Below, one piece after another: positions 1 to 6,508 of a DNA stretch of 8,754 bases. Position 1 is the stretch's first letter; every line of letters starts with the position of its first letter. Position numbers and translations under genes: made by a program. Location of the stretch: the NCBI GenBank assembly GCA_017555925.1, contig JAFZFL010000215.1:1-8754 (forward strand). Reading direction: 5' to 3'. The notes beneath the pieces are model-generated. The model did not search any database. It worked only from the letters and a program-made list of their open reading frames with translations, and was not told the DNA's origin. The DNA is from Bacteroidales bacterium (GTDB taxonomy: Bacteria; Bacteroidota; Bacteroidia; Bacteroidales; UBA932).

Positions 1-1
1 A

Positions 2-244
2 CCTCAAGTGGCAACTTTTGAGATCCAGGACAAAGTATATGTCTATAAAGTGGTTGATGGCTGTGCGAAATCAACCCTTGTAACAGTGGCAAGGATAGAT
101 GACAGCAGGAGCTATATGGTTCTTTCTGGTTTGCAGATGGGAGAAATCATAGTTGCAGACGGGGCGGGACTTGTACGTGAGGGTACAAGGGTGGCTGCTC
201 AAGATGAGCCTGCACAGGCGGATAAATCGGTTGAAAATGAATAA
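2..244 (+). CDS. RND efflux periplasmic adaptor (membrane fusion protein), C-terminal fragment
   Basis: This is the last 80 residues of a protein whose 5' part lies before the window; the frame is open from base 2 to the TAA at 242-244. In RND pumps the adaptor bridges the inner-membrane permease and the outer-membrane factor across the periplasm. The visible part fits the C-terminal beta-barrel and membrane-proximal region of AcrA/MexA-type adaptors: alternating beta-strand residues, then a strand ending in LQMGEIIVADGAGLVREGTRV, which resembles the 'GL..GD.VV..G...L..G..V' ending of this family, followed by a charged, probably disordered tail (QDEPAQADKSVENE). The GTG at position 8 is an internal valine codon, not a start. 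The strongest support for the call is its place 15 bases upstream of an RND permease gene. The substrate cannot be read from this fragment. Confidence 0.85.
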   Translation, partial: PQVATFEIQDKVYVYKVVDGCAKSTLVTVARIDDSRSYMVLSGLQMGEIIVADGAGLVREGTRVAAQDEPAQADKSVENE

Positions 245-245
245 T

Positions 246-250
246 GGGAG
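246..250 (+). promoter_or_regulatory. Shine-Dalgarno-like site of the RND permease gene
   Basis: GGGAG lies 9 bases before the ATG at 260, in the 15-base gap after the adaptor stop codon. It supports that ATG as the start. Strong Shine-Dalgarno sites are uncommon in Bacteroidota, so it is worth noting. Confidence 0.55.
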
Positions 251-259
251 ATTGAGCGT

Positions 260-3200
260 ATGAATTTAAGACATTTCATTGAGCGTCCCATCCTCTCTTC
301 GGTAATCTCCATCTGTATAGTGGTGGTGGGATTGATTTCGTTGGTTACGCTGCCAATTGAGCGTTTTCCTGATATTGCACCTCCAACAATTGTTGTAAGC
401 ACAACATACATTGGAGCGAGTGCAGAGACAATTCAAAAAAGTGTGATTGCGCCACTTGAAGAGGCAATCAATGGCGTTGAAAACATGACATATATGACCT
501 CTTCTGCAACAAATGCCGGAACAGCCAGTGTGAATATCTATTTCAGACAGGGGACAGATCCCGATATGGCTGCCGTAAATGTGCAGAACAGAGTCTCCAA
601 GGCAATGGGCAAGTTGCCTGCAGAGGTTACACAGATTGGTGTGACTACTGCAAAACGCCAGACAAGTATGCTTCAGGTGTTTACTCTTTATAGTCCGGAT
701 GACAGCTATGATATGAATTTCATAAGCAACTATATGGATATAAACATCAAGCCGGGCGTGTTGCGCGTGACCGGTGTGGGAGAGTTGAATATCCTGTCGG
801 GAATGTACAGTATAAGAATATGGATGAAGCCCGATATTATGGCGCAATATGGGTTGAGTCCTTCTGATATTTCGGCAGCATTGGCAGAGCAGAATATTGA
901 GGCTGCAACGGGCTCTTTTGGCGAAGATGCCAATGAGGCTTTCAAATATACTATGAAGTACAAGGGTCGTATGGTTACTCCGGAGGAGTTTGGAGATATT
1001 GTTTTGCGCTCTATGGATAATGGCTCTGTATTGAGACTTAAAGATGTGGCCAATATTGAGTTGGGACAGGAGGCTTACAGTTTTTTGAGCCGGACAGATG
1101 GCCATCCAGGTGTGACTTGTATGGTTTACCAGACTCCGGGATCAAATGCTACGGAGGTCAACAATGGTATCAATGCCTTTTTGGAAGAGTGTAAAAGGGA
1201 TATGCCGGAGGGATTGGAACTGACCCAGCTTATGAGTGCCAACGATTTTCTTGAGGCTTCAATGCATGAAGTGTTGAAGACGCTTTATGAGGCTATCATT
1301 CTGGTTATACTCATAGTGTTTGTCTTTTTGCAGGATCTTAGATCTACACTTATTCCTATGGTGGGTATTCTTGTATCGTTGATTGGTACATTTGCCTTTA
1401 TGGCTATTGCCGGATTCAGCCTTAACCTGATTACGCTCTTCGCTCTGGTTCTGGTGATTGGTACGGTGGTGGATGATGCCATAGTGGTGGTGGAGGCTGT
1501 GGAGGCCAAATTGGAGGAGGGGTACAAATCCTCTCTTCAGGCAAGTGTGGATGCAATGAGAGATATAGGCTCTGCAGTAATCTCATCATCTTTGGTATTT
1601 ATGGCGGTCTTTATCCCCGTTTCTTTCATGACGGGAACAACTGGAGTATTCTATAAGCAGTTTGGTCTTACTATGGCTGTAGCGGTGGGTCTTTCGGTTA
1701 TTAATGCATTAACCTTGAGCCCTGCATTATGTGCGTTGTTGTTGCGTCCGCACGATGATAACCATGAAGATGGAAAGAGATCATTTACACAGCGTTTCAG
1801 GGTTGGATTCAATAAGGTGTTTGACAAGCTTATAGAGAAATATCAGAATGGAGTGCGTTTCTTTATACGTAACAAATGGTTGTCGTGGGGGCTTATGTTG
1901 GGCTCTTGTGTGGTGTTTGTCTATCTTATATCTACAACAAAGAGCAGTCTTGTGCCTGAAGAGGATCAGGGTGTGTTGTTTGTAAGTGTTACTACTGCTC
2001 CAGGAAGTTCGCTTCAGACAACTTCGGAGGTTATGAATGAGATAGAGGAGCTTATCAGTGACATACCCGGTATTGAGATGAGTGGTAATATCTCAGGTTA
2101 TGGTTTGCAATCTGGCCAGGGTGCAAATAATGGAACTCTCATTGTAAAGCTTTCGCACTGGGATAATAGGGCTGAGGATGCTTTAAGTGCAAATGGTGTA
2201 ATAAAACAGATATATGCCAGAACCTCGGGTGTAAAGGATGCTACCATCTTTGCAATGTCTCCAGGTATGATTCCGGGATACGGATTGGGCAATGCGTTGG
2301 ATCTCTCTTTACAGGATAGAAGTGGAGGAGATGTTACTGAGTTCTTTAAAGTTGCCCAAAGCTATATGGCGGCTTTAAGGGAACATCCGTCTGTAGGTCA
2401 GGTCTATACAACATTTGATGTGCGTTACCCGCAATGGCTTGTAGAGGTAGATGCGGCCAAATGCAAAAGGGCGGGTGTTTCACCTTCTGTGGTATTGAGT
2501 ACTTTAGGTGCTTATTATGGCGGACAGTATGTTTCAAACTTCAACAGATTCTCAAAGGTATATCGTGTTATGCTGCAGGCGTCTCCGGAGTATAGGACAA
2601 ATGAGTCTACGCTTGACAATATATTTGTGAAAGTTGGTTCAAACATGGCGCCGTTGGGACAATTTGTGAAGATTACACGAGTTTATGGCGCAGAGGGTTT
2701 GAACCGCTTCAATATGTTCAACTCAATTTCTGTAAGTGTTACACCTGCTGCCGGTTATAGTACAGGAGAGGCTATTGCAGCTGTAAGGGCTGAGGCAGAA
2801 AGGAGTTTGCCAAGGGGATTCAGCTATGAGTTTGGAGGTATTACAAGAGAGGAGAGCGAGCAGTCAAATGCTGCAATGATTGTTATATTGGGAATTTGTA
2901 TGCTTATGATATTCCTTATTCTCAGCGGATTGTATGAGAGTTTCATTTTGCCGTTCGCAGTTCTTTTGAGCGTGCCTTGCGGTCTTATGGGCAGTTTTAT
3001 TTTTGTAAGGATATTTGGTCTTGAGAATAATATTTATATGCAGATTGGTCTGATTATGCTTATAGGTCTGTTGTCAAAGACAGCAATCCTTATGACCGAG
3101 TTCGCTGCAGAACGCAGGCGTCAGGGGTTGTCTCTTGAGGCAGCTGCTCTTGAGGCAGCAAAGGCCCGTTTGCGTCCTATTCTTATGACTGTACTTGCAA

Positions 3201-3430
3201 TGGCATTTGGTATGCTGCCGCTGATGCTCTCATACGGTGTGGGTGCCAATGGAAATAGGGCTTTGAGTACTGGAACAGTTGGTGGCCTGCTGATAGGAAC
3301 TGTAGGTCTGCTGTTTACTGTACCTGTTTTCTTTATCTTCTTCCAGCATTTGCAGGAGAGGGTAAAACCTATTCCGGGAGTTACCAATAGGAGTGATGAT
3401 GGAGAGCCTGCTGTTACTAACTTAAAATAA
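260..3430 (+). CDS. RND multidrug efflux permease, HAE1/AcrB type
   Basis: Complete 1056-residue inner-membrane proton/substrate antiporter, close to AcrB (1049 aa). Order seen: TM1 (about 11-30), first periplasmic porter/docking region (about 31-338), TM2-TM6 (about 341-492), a cytoplasmic linker with amphipathic helix, TM7 (about 539-557), second periplasmic region (about 560-870), TM8-TM12 (about 872-1028) and a short cytoplasmic tail. The proton-relay residues are present: the Asp pair D405/D406 in TM4 (GTVVDDAIVVVEA), K940 in TM10 (GLLSKTAIL) and T977 in TM11 (RPILMTVLA), equivalent to AcrB D407/D408, K940 and T978. Other family signatures are FIERP at the N-terminus and SPALCALLLRP after TM6. 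The pump therefore looks functional. By eye alignment, the aromatic substrate-pocket residues of AcrB are mostly replaced, so its substrates probably differ. It is the middle gene of an adaptor-permease-outer-membrane-factor operon. Substrate unknown. Confidence 0.96.
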   Translation: MNLRHFIERPILSSVISICIVVVGLISLVTLPIERFPDIAPPTIVVSTTYIGASAETIQKSVIAPLEEAINGVENMTYMTSSATNAGTASVNIYFRQGTDPDMAAVNVQNRVSKAMGKLPAEVTQIGVTTAKRQTSMLQVFTLYSPDDSYDMNFISNYMDINIKPGVLRVTGVGELNILSGMYSIRIWMKPDIMAQYGLSPSDISAALAEQNIEAATGSFGEDANEAFKYTMKYKGRMVTPEEFGDIVLRSMDNGSVLRLKDVANIELGQEAYSFLSRTDGHPGVTCMVYQTPGSNATEVNNGINAFLEECKRDMPEGLELTQLMSANDFLEASMHEVLKTLYEAIILVILIVFVFLQDLRSTLIPMVGILVSLIGTFAFMAIAGFSLNLITLFALVLVIGTVVDDAIVVVEAVEAKLEEGYKSSLQASVDAMRDIGSAVISSSLVFMAVFIPVSFMTGTTGVFYKQFGLTMAVAVGLSVINALTLSPALCALLLRPHDDNHEDGKRSFTQRFRVGFNKVFDKLIEKYQNGVRFFIRNKWLSWGLMLGSCVVFVYLISTTKSSLVPEEDQGVLFVSVTTAPGSSLQTTSEVMNEIEELISDIPGIEMSGNISGYGLQSGQGANNGTLIVKLSHWDNRAEDALSANGVIKQIYARTSGVKDATIFAMSPGMIPGYGLGNALDLSLQDRSGGDVTEFFKVAQSYMAALREHPSVGQVYTTFDVRYPQWLVEVDAAKCKRAGVSPSVVLSTLGAYYGGQYVSNFNRFSKVYRVMLQASPEYRTNESTLDNIFVKVGSNMAPLGQFVKITRVYGAEGLNRFNMFNSISVSVTPAAGYSTGEAIAAVRAEAERSLPRGFSYEFGGITREESEQSNAAMIVILGICMLMIFLILSGLYESFILPFAVLLSVPCGLMGSFIFVRIFGLENNIYMQIGLIMLIGLLSKTAILMTEFAAERRRQGLSLEAAALEAAKARLRPILMTVLAMAFGMLPLMLSYGVGANGNRALSTGTVGGLLIGTVGLLFTVPVFFIFFQHLQERVKPIPGVTNRSDDGEPAVTNLK

Positions 3431-3440
3431 AGGGAGAAGG
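3431..3440 (+). promoter_or_regulatory. Strong Shine-Dalgarno-like site of the outer-membrane factor gene
   Basis: The purine-rich sequence AGGGAGAAGG begins directly after the permease stop codon and ends 2 bases before the ATG at 3443; its GGGAG core is 6 bases from the start. It fixes the start, which also gives a well-formed lipoprotein signal peptide. Confidence 0.6.
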
Positions 3441-3442
3441 TT

Positions 3443-4816
3443 ATGAAAAAGATATATTTTTTGGTGTTGGCCCTTACAGGGGGAGTGCTTGTCTCTTCAT
3501 GTGGCATTTATAACAGGTATGATGCTAAAGAGGAGGTGAGGAGTGATTTGTATGGCGAGGGTGCAGCAGTTGGTCAAAGTGGTGAAAGCCTGGCAATGTT
3601 GGATTGGCGTGAACTCTTTACTGACAAACAGTTGCAGCAACTTATTGACACTGCTCTCGTGAAAAATGCAGATTTGCGCAAGGCCAAACTGCAGGTAGAA
3701 GCGGCAGAGGCTATGGTAAAGTCTGCAAGATTGTCTTATCTCCCGTCGTTTGCACTTGCTCCTCAGGGAACATTTACCTATACAGAGGTGAATTCTGCTA
3801 CTGCAACTACATATAACCTGCCGCTATCTGCATCTTGGGAGATAGATATTTTCGGGAAAAATACAAATCAGAAGCGCAGCGCAGTTATGGCATTGGAGCA
3901 GAGCAAGGAGTATGCACAAGCTGTAAGATGCAGGGTAATTGCATCAGTAGCCAACCTTTACTATACTTTGGTAACTTTAGATGAGCAGCTTGCAATCTCC
4001 TTGCAGAGTGCGGAGTATTGGGAGAAGAGTCTTGCCATAACAAAGGATATTATGGAGGCTGGCCTTACTACAGATGTTGCAGTGGCTCAGACGGAAGCCG
4101 CCCTATATTCTGTAAGGAGTTCTGTAGAGGATTTGAAGCAGCAGATAAAACTTACAGAGAATGCCTTCTCTCTATTGCTTTTTGATGTACCCGGTTCTAT
4201 TGGAAGAGGAAGCAGTGGAATGGAGGATTCTCCGGAGTTGTTGAAAATAGGTCTTCCTGTTGAACTCTTGTCTAACAGGCCCGATGTGAGGATGGCTGAA
4301 GCTGCATTTGCCAAGGCTTTTTATCAGACAAATGCGGCACGTTCTGCATTCTATCCGTCAATAATATTGAGCGGTAGTGCAGGATGGACAAATCAGGTGG
4401 GTGATGTGATAGTCAATCCTGCCAAGTTTGTGTTGAATGCTCTTGGCTCTTTGACCCAGCCTCTCTTTTCGCAAGGAAAGATTGCTGCCCAGTATAAGGC
4501 TTCAAAAGCAGCTCAGGAGCAGGCCCTGATAGATTTTGAGTATTCATTGCTGAATGCCGGAAAAGAGGTGAATGATGCTCTGTCGGGATATCAGACAGCT
4601 GAAGCGAAATCTATTGAACTTCAAGAGCAAGTGAAATCATTAAATAGGGCAGTTGAGAGTACATCTTTAATGGTTGATTACGGGCATTTGACTTATTTAG
4701 AGGTTATTACAGCGCAGCAGTCTTATTTGGCAGCAAGGTTGAATGAGGCGGCAAACAGACTGGTTAAGGCTCAGAGTGTAATTTCGTTGTATAATGCTTT
4801 AGGTGGCGGCAGGTAA
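3443..4816 (+). CDS. RND efflux outer-membrane factor lipoprotein (TolC/NodT family)
   Basis: Complete 457-residue protein, the usual length for NodT/OprM-type outer-membrane channels that form the exit duct of tripartite pumps. The N-terminus is a type II signal peptide: MKK, a hydrophobic stretch of residues 4-17, and a lipobox V17-S18-S19-C20, so Cys20 should be lipidated after signal peptidase II cleavage. Two outer-membrane efflux repeats follow, roughly 60-245 and 270-455, rich in long alpha-helical segments (for example KAKLQVEAAEAMVKSARLSYLPS). The family signature LLSNRPDVRMAEAAF...ARSAFYPSIILSGSAGW is at about 273-314. No surface lipoprotein export signal (a K/D/E-rich stretch right after Cys20) is evident, in line with insertion as a channel. 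The start lies 12 bases after the permease stop, so the genes are almost certainly cotranscribed. No hairpin terminator is visible after the stop. Confidence 0.95.
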   Translation: MKKIYFLVLALTGGVLVSSCGIYNRYDAKEEVRSDLYGEGAAVGQSGESLAMLDWRELFTDKQLQQLIDTALVKNADLRKAKLQVEAAEAMVKSARLSYLPSFALAPQGTFTYTEVNSATATTYNLPLSASWEIDIFGKNTNQKRSAVMALEQSKEYAQAVRCRVIASVANLYYTLVTLDEQLAISLQSAEYWEKSLAITKDIMEAGLTTDVAVAQTEAALYSVRSSVEDLKQQIKLTENAFSLLLFDVPGSIGRGSSGMEDSPELLKIGLPVELLSNRPDVRMAEAAFAKAFYQTNAARSAFYPSIILSGSAGWTNQVGDVIVNPAKFVLNALGSLTQPLFSQGKIAAQYKASKAAQEQALIDFEYSLLNAGKEVNDALSGYQTAEAKSIELQEQVKSLNRAVESTSLMVDYGHLTYLEVITAQQSYLAARLNEAANRLVKAQSVISLYNALGGGR

Positions 4817-4826
4817 GAATTTCCAT

Positions 4827-4857
4827 TTTGATATGTAAAAAAAAATTATTAGCTTTG
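4827..4857 (+). promoter_or_regulatory. Bacteroidota-type promoter of acpP-fabF
   Basis: TTTG at 4827-4830 and TAGCTTTG at 4850-4857 match the -33 (TTTG) and -7 (TAnnTTTG) elements known for Bacteroidota primary sigma factor, with exactly 19 bases between them. The transcript would start within about 10 bases of 4857, giving a leader of roughly 60 bases before the acpP ATG. The spacer holds a run of nine A (4837-4845). The match was made by eye; the start site is inferred. Confidence 0.75.
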
Positions 4858-4925
4858 CCGCGTTTAATTTGGATATATAGTATTACTAAAATTTATAACT
4901 TATTAATTAATTAATTTTTACAATC
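4858..4925 (+). promoter_or_regulatory. AT-rich 5' leader of acpP without Shine-Dalgarno site
   Basis: This stretch is almost entirely A and T, including three tandem TTAA units at 4903-4914, and has no purine-rich Shine-Dalgarno sequence near the ATG at 4926. An unstructured AU-rich leader is the usual translation start context for highly expressed Bacteroidota genes. No riboswitch-like fold is visible. Confidence 0.5.
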
Positions 4926-5162
4926 ATGGCAGATATTACTTCAAAAGTTAAAGAGATCATCGTTGACAAACTAGGCGTTGATGCAGCTGAGGTTACTCCT
5001 GAGGCAAGTTTCACTAAAGATTTGGGAGCAGATTCTCTAGATACAGTTGAGCTAATCATGGAGTTTGAGAAAGCATTCGAAATCACTATTCCAGATGAGG
5101 CTGCTGAGAAGATCGCTACTGTAGGCGATGCTATTTCTTATATTGAGGCTAACCAGAAATAA
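4926..5162 (+). CDS. acpP: Acyl carrier protein
   Basis: Complete 78-residue cytosolic carrier protein that holds growing acyl chains as thioesters during type II fatty acid synthesis and supplies acyl groups for phospholipids and lipid A. The phosphopantetheine attachment site is the DSL motif in [16 protein letters not shown], with Ser37 as the modified residue. The protein is small and very acidic, with the helix 2 'recognition' acidic residues (D40, E43, E49) and the conserved ending [20 protein letters not shown]. Length and sequence are typical (E. coli AcpP is 78 aa). It has its own promoter upstream and sits 15 bases before fabF, a classic pairing. The start is set by the ATG giving a normal N-terminus ([12 protein letters not shown]). 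Confidence 0.98.
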   Translation: MADITSKVKEIIVDKLGVDAAEVTPEASFTKDLGADSLDTVELIMEFEKAFEITIPDEAAEKIATVGDAISYIEANQK

Positions 5163-5177
5163 TTATCTATAAGTAGA

Positions 5178-6431
5178 ATGGAATTAAAAAGAGTTGTTAT
5201 AACAGGATTAGGTACTATTAATCCGTTGGGAAACAGTGTTGAGGAGTATTTTAAAAACCTTAATGACGGTGTTAGCGGAGCAGGCCTGATTACCAGATTT
5301 GACGCATCCCTTTTTAAGACTAAGTTTGCTTGTGAGGTAAAGGATTTTGATCCTGCAAAATATGGCATTGACCGTAAGGAAGCCAGAAAATTGGACAGAT
5401 TCTGTCAGTACGCTGTGGTGGCTGCAGATCAGGCAATTGCAGATTCAGGACTTAATCTTGATACAGTTAACAAAGATAGGGTTGGTGTTATTATTGGTTC
5501 CGGTATTGGTGGAATTGAGACACTTACTCAAGAAATAATGGGTTATTGTGAGGGTAATAACGTGCCTCGCTTTAACCCATTTTTAATTCCTAAAATGATT
5601 CCTGATATGGCTGCTGGTTATATCTCTATAAAATATGGTTTTATGGGGCCTAATTATGCAACTGTATCTGCTTGTGCATCATCGTCTCATGCAATGTGCA
5701 ATGCTTTCGATTCAATCAGATTGGGTAAAGCGGATGTAATAGTTACAGGAGGTGCTGAGGCAGGAATCACTATTCCAAGTTTGGGAGGGTTCAATTCTGC
5801 ACAAGCCCTTTCAACTAATAATGAGGAGTACCAGACTGCAAGCAGACCATTTGACAAAAACCGTGACGGATTTGTAATGGGCGAAGGTGCAGGTATCCTT
5901 GTTTTTGAAGAGTACGAACATGCTGTTGCCCGTGGTGCAAAAATTTACGCGGAGGTAGCCGGTTCTGGCGAAACAGCAGATGCTCATCATATTACAGCAC
6001 CTCATCCGGAAGGACATGGTGCAATTCAAGCAATGAAATTGGCTTTGCAGGAGGCAGGATTGAACCCTGAAGATGTTGATTACATTAACGTTCATGGAAC
6101 ATCAACCCCGCTTGGCGATATAGCAGAGCTTAAGGCAATCAAAGAATTGTTTGGAGAGTATGCCTATAAACTGAATATCAGTTCAACAAAATCAATGACA
6201 GGCCATTTGTTGGGTGGAGCAGGAGCTATTGAGACGCTTGCATGTATTGATGCAATCCAGAATAGCATCATTCCGCCAACAATCAACTTTAAGACAGAGG
6301 ATCCTGAAATTGATTATAAATTGAATCTTACTCTTAATAAAGCACAAGAGAGAGAGGTTAATGTTGCAATGAACAATACATTCGGTTTTGGAGGCCATAA
6401 CTCTTGTTTAGTCTTTAAAAAGGTGAAATAG
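5178..6431 (+). CDS. fabF: Beta-ketoacyl-ACP synthase II (FabF)
   Basis: Complete 417-residue condensing enzyme of the thiolase fold, cytosolic. It joins acyl-enzyme with malonyl-ACP, releasing CO2 and extending the chain by two carbons. The Cys-His-His catalytic set is intact: C166 (TVSACASSSHAMC), H306 (INVHGTSTPLGD) and H343 (STKSMTGHLLGGAGA), with the supporting lysine K338. The gating phenylalanine is F404 in the glycine-rich TFGFGGHN loop; a His in place of the Thr of E. coli GFGGTN is common in other phyla. The motif set and the length (E. coli FabF is 413 aa) favour FabF over FabB. It follows acpP after 15 bases with no Shine-Dalgarno site, so the two are likely cotranscribed from the 4827-4857 promoter. 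Transcription should end at the hairpin at 6456-6484. Confidence 0.97.
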   Translation: MELKRVVITGLGTINPLGNSVEEYFKNLNDGVSGAGLITRFDASLFKTKFACEVKDFDPAKYGIDRKEARKLDRFCQYAVVAADQAIADSGLNLDTVNKDRVGVIIGSGIGGIETLTQEIMGYCEGNNVPRFNPFLIPKMIPDMAAGYISIKYGFMGPNYATVSACASSSHAMCNAFDSIRLGKADVIVTGGAEAGITIPSLGGFNSAQALSTNNEEYQTASRPFDKNRDGFVMGEGAGILVFEEYEHAVARGAKIYAEVAGSGETADAHHITAPHPEGHGAIQAMKLALQEAGLNPEDVDYINVHGTSTPLGDIAELKAIKELFGEYAYKLNISSTKSMTGHLLGGAGAIETLACIDAIQNSIIPPTINFKTEDPEIDYKLNLTLNKAQEREVNVAMNNTFGFGGHNSCLVFKKVK

Positions 6432-6455
6432 TGTGGCTAAGTGCCATAAGTTAGG

Positions 6456-6484
6456 AAGCTGGCCAATGATGGTCAGCTTTTTTT
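6456..6484 (+). terminator. Rho-independent terminator of acpP-fabF
   Basis: A 9-bp stem (AAGCTGGCC at 6456-6464 with GGTCAGCTT at 6471-6479, one G-T wobble) closes a six-base loop (AATGAT), and a run of seven T spans 6478-6484. It begins 25 bases after the fabF stop. Read on the minus strand the hairpin is not followed by a T-run, so it probably serves fabF only, although rodA transcripts converge on it. Confidence 0.88.
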
Positions 6485-6508
6485 GTATATCACTCCCTAT
6501 ATTTGTGG

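Noticed and set aside
8..10. GTG as start of a 78-residue protein
   Set aside because: The frame is open to the window edge and the product is the C-terminal end of an adaptor, so this is an internal codon.
266..1105. 279-residue open frame on the minus strand inside the RND permease gene
   Set aside because: It lies wholly antisense to a strongly supported gene, is rich in Cys, His and Ile in the way antisense shadows are, and matches no family I recognise.
3132..3159. Direct repeat of a 13-base unit (CTCTTGAGGCAGC) with 15-base period
   Set aside because: It encodes the LEAAALEAAKAR segment before TM11, a usual alanine-rich stretch in RND permeases; a local codon coincidence or old duplication without wider structure.
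4865..4872. Second promoter-like -7 box (TAATTTG) downstream of the main one
   Set aside because: It is one base short of TAnnTTTG and has no TTTG at the right distance upstream, whereas the 4827-4857 pair fits exactly.
6433..6447. Small hairpin (TGGC/GCCA, loop TAAGT) just after fabF
   Set aside because: Four firm base pairs and no T-run; the hairpin at 6456-6484 explains termination much better.
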